Source of the DNA: Diplosphaera chodatii | Lineage: Eukaryota > Chlorophyta > Trebouxiophyceae > Prasiolales > Stichococcaceae | Assembly (NCBI GenBank): GCA_032358165.1 | Contig: JAALGY010000034.1 | Location: 868,001 to 932,000, forward strand | Length of the DNA stretch: 64,000 bases | Direction of reading: 5' to 3' | Shown here: positions 59,733 to 64,000 of the stretch, one piece after another | Position numbering within the stretch: position 1 is the stretch's first letter | How the letters are laid out: each line of letters starts with the position of its first letter | Translations under genes and position numbers: made by a program | Notes under the pieces: generated by a model | Seen by the model: the letters and a program-made list of their open reading frames with translations, nothing else | What the model was told of the DNA's origin: nothing | Databases searched by the model: none

Positions 59733-60383
59733 ATTTGACATTGATTACATACTGGTGGTGGGCCATTTTGGCCTAGCCACAGGCTCTGGCGGAATAACCC
59801 AGAGCAACATGCACAACGAGTCGTGTCCGAAACCGTTCACTCCCCGCTGACAGAATGGGTCCACTCAATCCCGGTTGGATGTACACCCCTCCAACTCTGC
59901 ACAATGATCATGACAAACCCGCAAAAAGGCTGCCAGTTGCCCGGCATCCTGCTGCATAAAGTCCGCCATTGAGGTGATGTCGCTGTCCTGAAACAGCTCA
60001 GAATGCTGCACCCTCTGATCTACTAGAGCTGGACACCCCCAGACCATGTGCGCCTCATCATCCACCACGCCGCAGCTACACCGCTGACACAGCCGCTCTG
60101 CCCGCGGCAGACGCTGCCACCTCCCTGTCTCCACCCCCAGCATGTGACTGCCCATCCGGAACTGTGCTAACCGCCGACGACCGGTCTTGGAGGCGACTGC
60201 CTGCAAGTAGCCGGCCAGCTGGTAGTTGTCACCGTTGACAGGGCCCCTGACTCCCAGCCACTCACGCACTTTGCGCAAGTCGCTGCCATTCACAGCATCG
60301 AATGTGCGGCGCTGCAGGTGTGCACTGACAACCGAAGTGTCAATGCGCTGCGGCACGCCGTCAACGATGGGTGACATAAAGTG

Positions 60384-60457
60384 GAATGGATAGCGGTAAG
60401 GGAAGTGCAAATAGCGATGGAAAAGGACCTTTGACCGGAAGGCTGTTTGTGTATTGC
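60384..60457 (-). mobile_element. SINE-like element, 5'-truncated
   Basis: 74 bp of the 3' end. The flanking LINE reads ...AAGTG before and GTGCAGG after, giving a short GTG duplication. Confidence 0.8.
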
Positions 60458-62368
60458 GTGCAGGAACGAGCACACCTGGGCAGCCCAGCATGCTGAGCTG
60501 GTCTTGCTGCGCCCCGGCCGGGTGGCCAGAGCACAGTTCTCCAGGAATGCCTGCTTGGTGAGGCGTGTGTCCGGCATCGCGACCAGCCGATTCCAGAACC
60601 GGCAGATGGCCAGCGTTGCCGTGTGTGCCACCGGGAATCGCCCAAGCTCCCCCAACACCGCCACGTTGGGAGTGCCTGTGCGCACACCAAGAACAGACCG
60701 AAGAAACTTCCGATGGACAAGCTCACAAGTGTCCATGCCACTACCGCACAACGCCCCAGGACCCCATGTTTCGACACCATAAAGCATAACCGGACGTACT
60801 AGTGCATCGAACAAGTGCAGCTGCAGTGCTGGGTCATGCAAGCTCAGGTCATGGCAACGATGCTGCAATGCAAGTGCGGCGCGCTGGGCGGAGGCCGCTC
60901 TGCCGATGCTAGCGGCAGCAAAAGAACTACGACTAGAGATGTCAACCCCCAAATAGGTAAACGAGTCCAGCACTTCGATGGGAGCATGCATGTAGGTGAG
61001 AACCGGTGGTGCCGCAGCCTGGGCTGCGTACACCACGACCTTAGTCTTCTTCACGTTGACGGTGAGGCGCCAGCGTTTGCAGTACGACTCCAGCAGGTCG
61101 AGCTGCGCCTGCAGGCCGCGTACGGATGTGGACACCAGGTCCAAATCATCTGCATAGAAGAGGGCAGGTGCCTGCACACCACACAGGGTGGGCAGGTCCA
61201 GGTTCGCGCCGGCGGCCTCCAGCTCCGCTTGGAAATCGTCAATGTAAATCCCAAAAAGGGTTGGAGATAGTGGACATCCCTGCTTAACCCCCAGAGTGCT
61301 CTGAAATGTGTCGGACATTCCCCCCTCAAACTGCAATGCCATGGGCACATCAGCATACAGTGCCTGCACGCCCCTCAGAAACTCCCCATGCACCCCAATC
61401 CGCTGCAGCTTCTCCCAAAGCAAATCACGAGGTACAGTGTCGTATGCTTTCTTGAAATCGACAAAGCAAGAGTACAGAGGCTGCTTATCTGCCTTGGCCT
61501 TCTCGATGAGGGTGCGAACGACAAAGGTCTGATCGGTGGTGCGGTGGTCCTTGCGGAAGCCCGCCTGTCCGCGTGCGCGCAGCTGGTGCTGCTCGGTCCA
61601 CCTCATAAGCTTTTCGTTAAGCATGCAAGCATACAGCTTTGCCAATAAAGAGCCAACAGCAATGCCACGGTAATTACCCGGATCGGATGTGTCGCCCCCC
61701 TTGTGAATCGGCGTGATGCCGCACAGAGCCCAGCCCCTTGGCAACGCTGCCACCCTTTGACAAGCGTTGAAAACAGATGCAAGACAAGGTGCAAGCTGCG
61801 CCGCTGCAACAGATAAAGCATCCAGTTTGAGCAGGCCCACCGTTGCTTTGCCTCCGCGCAGGGCTCCTATAGCCTGTTGCACGGCGCCGGCTGTGAAGGG
61901 CGAGTTGAGCTCGCTCCCGTCGGCAAAAGGTGGCGCAGCACCACTACCCGAGGTACCTGCAGTGCTTGATGAAACTGTGGGGGCATCCAGCAGTTTCCGG
62001 AAGGAGTCAAGCATCACATCATCTGCTATGGGACACGCCCGCTTCTTAGCAGGTTTGAACTTTTGCCAGAACTTTTTGGAGTTGGTTGATCGAGCCAGTT
62101 CAGTGAGGGCAATAGCCTGACTGCGGGTCCACTGGCGCTGGGTGCGGCGTAGCAGGTGCTGGTACTGCTGGCGGAGCGCGCGCGCAGCCGGTGACTGCGG
62201 GCCGCGCCGCGCGGCTTGCCGCGCTGCGCGGCGTCCGCGGGCCAGGTCAGCATCCCACCAGCGAGGCACAGCGTTGCGGTCCCGCCGCCGCCCCTTGGCG
62301 GCCGGCGCTGTTGCAGCCACCTCAGCCTGCGTGGTCTCAATGAGCTGATCGAACTGCATGCCCACAGC

Positions 62369-63208
62369 ATTGACATTGACATTGATTACATACTGGTGGT
62401 GGGCCATTTTGGCCTAGCCACAGGCTCTGGCGGAATAACCCAGAGCAACATGCACAACGAGTCGTGTCCGAAACCGTTCACTCCCCGCTGACAGAATGGG
62501 TCCACTCAATCCCGGTTGGATGTACACCCCTCCAACTCTGCACAATGATCATGACAAACCCGCAAAAAGGCTGCCAGTTGCCCGGCATCCTGCTGCATAA
62601 AGTCCGCCATTGAGGTGATGTCGCTGTCCTGAAACAGCTCAGAATGCTGCACCCTCTGATCTACTCAACCCACCCCACCCTATGCAAGTGGTTGCTTCGG
62701 CAATCTGCCCTCCATGGTTTGTGTATATAAGTCGTTGAAAAAACGCAATACACAAACAGCCTTCCGGTCAAAGGTCCTTTTCCATCGCTATTTGCACTTC
62801 CCTTACCGCTATCCATCCATTCCATGTGCAGAGTTGGAGGGGTGTACATCCAACCGGGATTGAGTGGACCCATTCTGCAGCGGGGAGTGAACGGTTTCGG
62901 ACACGACTCGTTGTGCATGTTGCTCTGGGTTATTCCGCCAGAGCCTGTGGCTAGGCCAAAATGGCCCACCACCAGTATGTAATCAATGTCAAATGTCTAC
63001 TAGAGCTGGACACCCCCAGACCATGTGCGCCTCATCATCCACCACGCCGCAGCTACACCGCTGACACAGCCGCTCTGCCCGCGGCAGACGCTGCCACCTC
63101 CCTGTCTCCACCCCCAGCATGTGACTGCCCATCCGGAACTGTGCTAACCGCCGACGACCGGTCTTGGAGGCGACTGCCTGCAAGTAGCCGGCCAGCTGGT
63201 AGTTGTCA
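62369..63208 (-). mobile_element. LINE 3' end inserted into a LINE, itself interrupted
   Basis: 62370-62665 and 62994-63208 are one 5'-truncated minus strand copy (tail, 3' UTR and ORF2 C-terminus). The insertion site in the host is GCAT. It is interrupted at TCTACT by the composite element 62666-62993. Confidence 0.8.
62666..62993 (+). mobile_element. Composite retrocopy: truncated SINE fused to LINE 3' UTR
   Basis: A 5'-truncated SINE (62666-62822) runs without a break into LINE 3' sequence and tail (62823-62993). The whole is flanked by TCTACT on both sides (62660-62665 and 62994-62999). Confidence 0.75.
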
Positions 63209-63812
63209 CCGTGCATGCATGTCATCGGGTACCTGGGCGGCATCTGCTGCCGCTGCAATGTCGACCAGTTGGGCTGCCGCATCAGGCTGCTGCAGGCGCT
63301 GCTGCCACACTTCCAGCTGCGCTGCGCCGAGGCGCAGGGGCTGCTGGGTCGTGGGCTGCTGCGGTTGCTGCTGCTGATGGCGGCGGCGCTGGCGACGTGG
63401 GAGCGGCTGCTGAGCGGCGGCGGTCCTCTTGATGAGCAGATGCAAGGCTGCATGGTCCGACTCAGGAGCGGGGAGTACTGTTAGGGAATGAATCAAAGGG
63501 AATGCATCAGCACTTGCAAGCACATAGTCAATCAGGCTGCTGCCCACCTGACTTTGGCTAACAAAAGTGACCTGTCCCTCCTCATCTCCTGGAACACGAC
63601 CGTTAGCAATCCTGACGGATGTCTCAACACATATGTCAAGCAGAGCCCTGCCCCACCTGTTGGGCCGCTCCCTGCTGTCGTGGCTGTGCCGCTGTGACTG
63701 CACAGGAGGGGCGGTGGAGGGCAGGAACTCCTCTGTGACAGGGTGATCGACAGATCCCGGAAAGTCCGGGCAGGTGCTGGTGCGTGCGTTCAGGTCTCCA
63801 ACAACAAACACA

Positions 63813-64000
63813 CGTGTGTACGAGGCGGACTGCGGTTGCGACGTCAGCTGCGGGTGGCAGCGGCGGTGGTGATGGCAGTGCTGGCTGCGCTGGAGGAGGT
63901 CGTTGAGTGACCGGCTGTGGTGATTGGTGGCGGAGGGTCGGGCCTGGCAGCCGCCTGGGATGCCAGTGCGTCTCTGATCAGCTGCAGGCTGTACACGGCG
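63813..64000. other. Unassigned GC-rich end of window
   Basis: The LINE ends abruptly at 63812. The rest is GC-rich, Ala/Pro-type coding-like sequence on the minus strand (VYSLQLIRDALASQ) with no family that I recognise. Confidence 0.4.

Larger units (their letters stand above)
59733..63812 (-). pseudogene. LINE copy with long intact RT, split by an antisense/sense nest
   Basis: Host LINE: 59733-62368 and 63209-63812. The RT and upstream linker are open from 62340 to about 60460 (more than 600 codons, with FVDFKKAYDTVPRD, KQGCPLSPTLF and FYADDLDLVS). A 5'-truncated SINE (60384-60457) lies in the post-RT part. The endonuclease part at 63209-63811 includes GDLNARTS and ESDHAAL. Between the halves sits another LINE copy, itself interrupted. 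Confidence 0.85.

Overview
The window is eukaryotic nuclear DNA, most probably from a green alga. Coding exons are GC-rich and interrupted by many short introns with TGCAG-type acceptors. Short plant/algal-type telomere motifs (TTTAGGG) occur, and the retroelements resemble those of chlorophyte genomes. I cannot fix the genus. The four host genes all end in TGA.

Positions 1-36 kb hold host genes. A partial gene of unknown function (+) ends at 1283. Facing it is a very large gene on the minus strand, 26442 to 1890. Its exons follow, in order, the whole length of DNA-PKcs: HEAT arms, SQ/TQ phosphosite cluster, FAT, PI3K-like kinase and FATC. From 27087 a divergent + strand gene encodes a hotdog acyl-CoA thioesterase of the ACOT13/THEM2 type. 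It has a 9-nt microexon and ends in SRL, a peroxisomal targeting tripeptide. An intergenic stretch follows with two opposed telomere-like blocks and a long inverted repeat. Then comes a 19-exon copper amine oxidase (30728-35715), followed by a cluster of overlapping hairpins.

From about 35.95 kb to 63.8 kb the sequence is almost entirely retroelements nested in one another. The main component is a two-ORF APE-type LINE whose 3' tail is a hexanucleotide repeat (TCAATG). One copy (about 56.65 to 50.89 kb, minus) is nearly full length. Its ORF1 and ORF2 are in one frame, separated by a single TAG with a GC-rich hairpin 10 nt downstream. Many 5'-truncated copies sit inside other copies in both orientations. 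A SINE-like element of about 227 bp, with a pol III B-box near its 5' end, is inserted repeatedly into the LINEs, and one copy carries transduced LINE flank. A third retroposon family (1.38 kb, CAAA tail, 12-bp target duplication), fragments of another retroelement, and a 92-bp minisatellite complete the region. Dense self-nesting of one LINE resembles the Zepp-type clusters that mark centromeres in some green algae; that reading is inference.

The DNA-PKcs and thioesterase genes share a 644-bp divergent intergenic region. I see no functional link between the DNA-repair kinase, the lipid enzyme and the amine oxidase beyond proximity.
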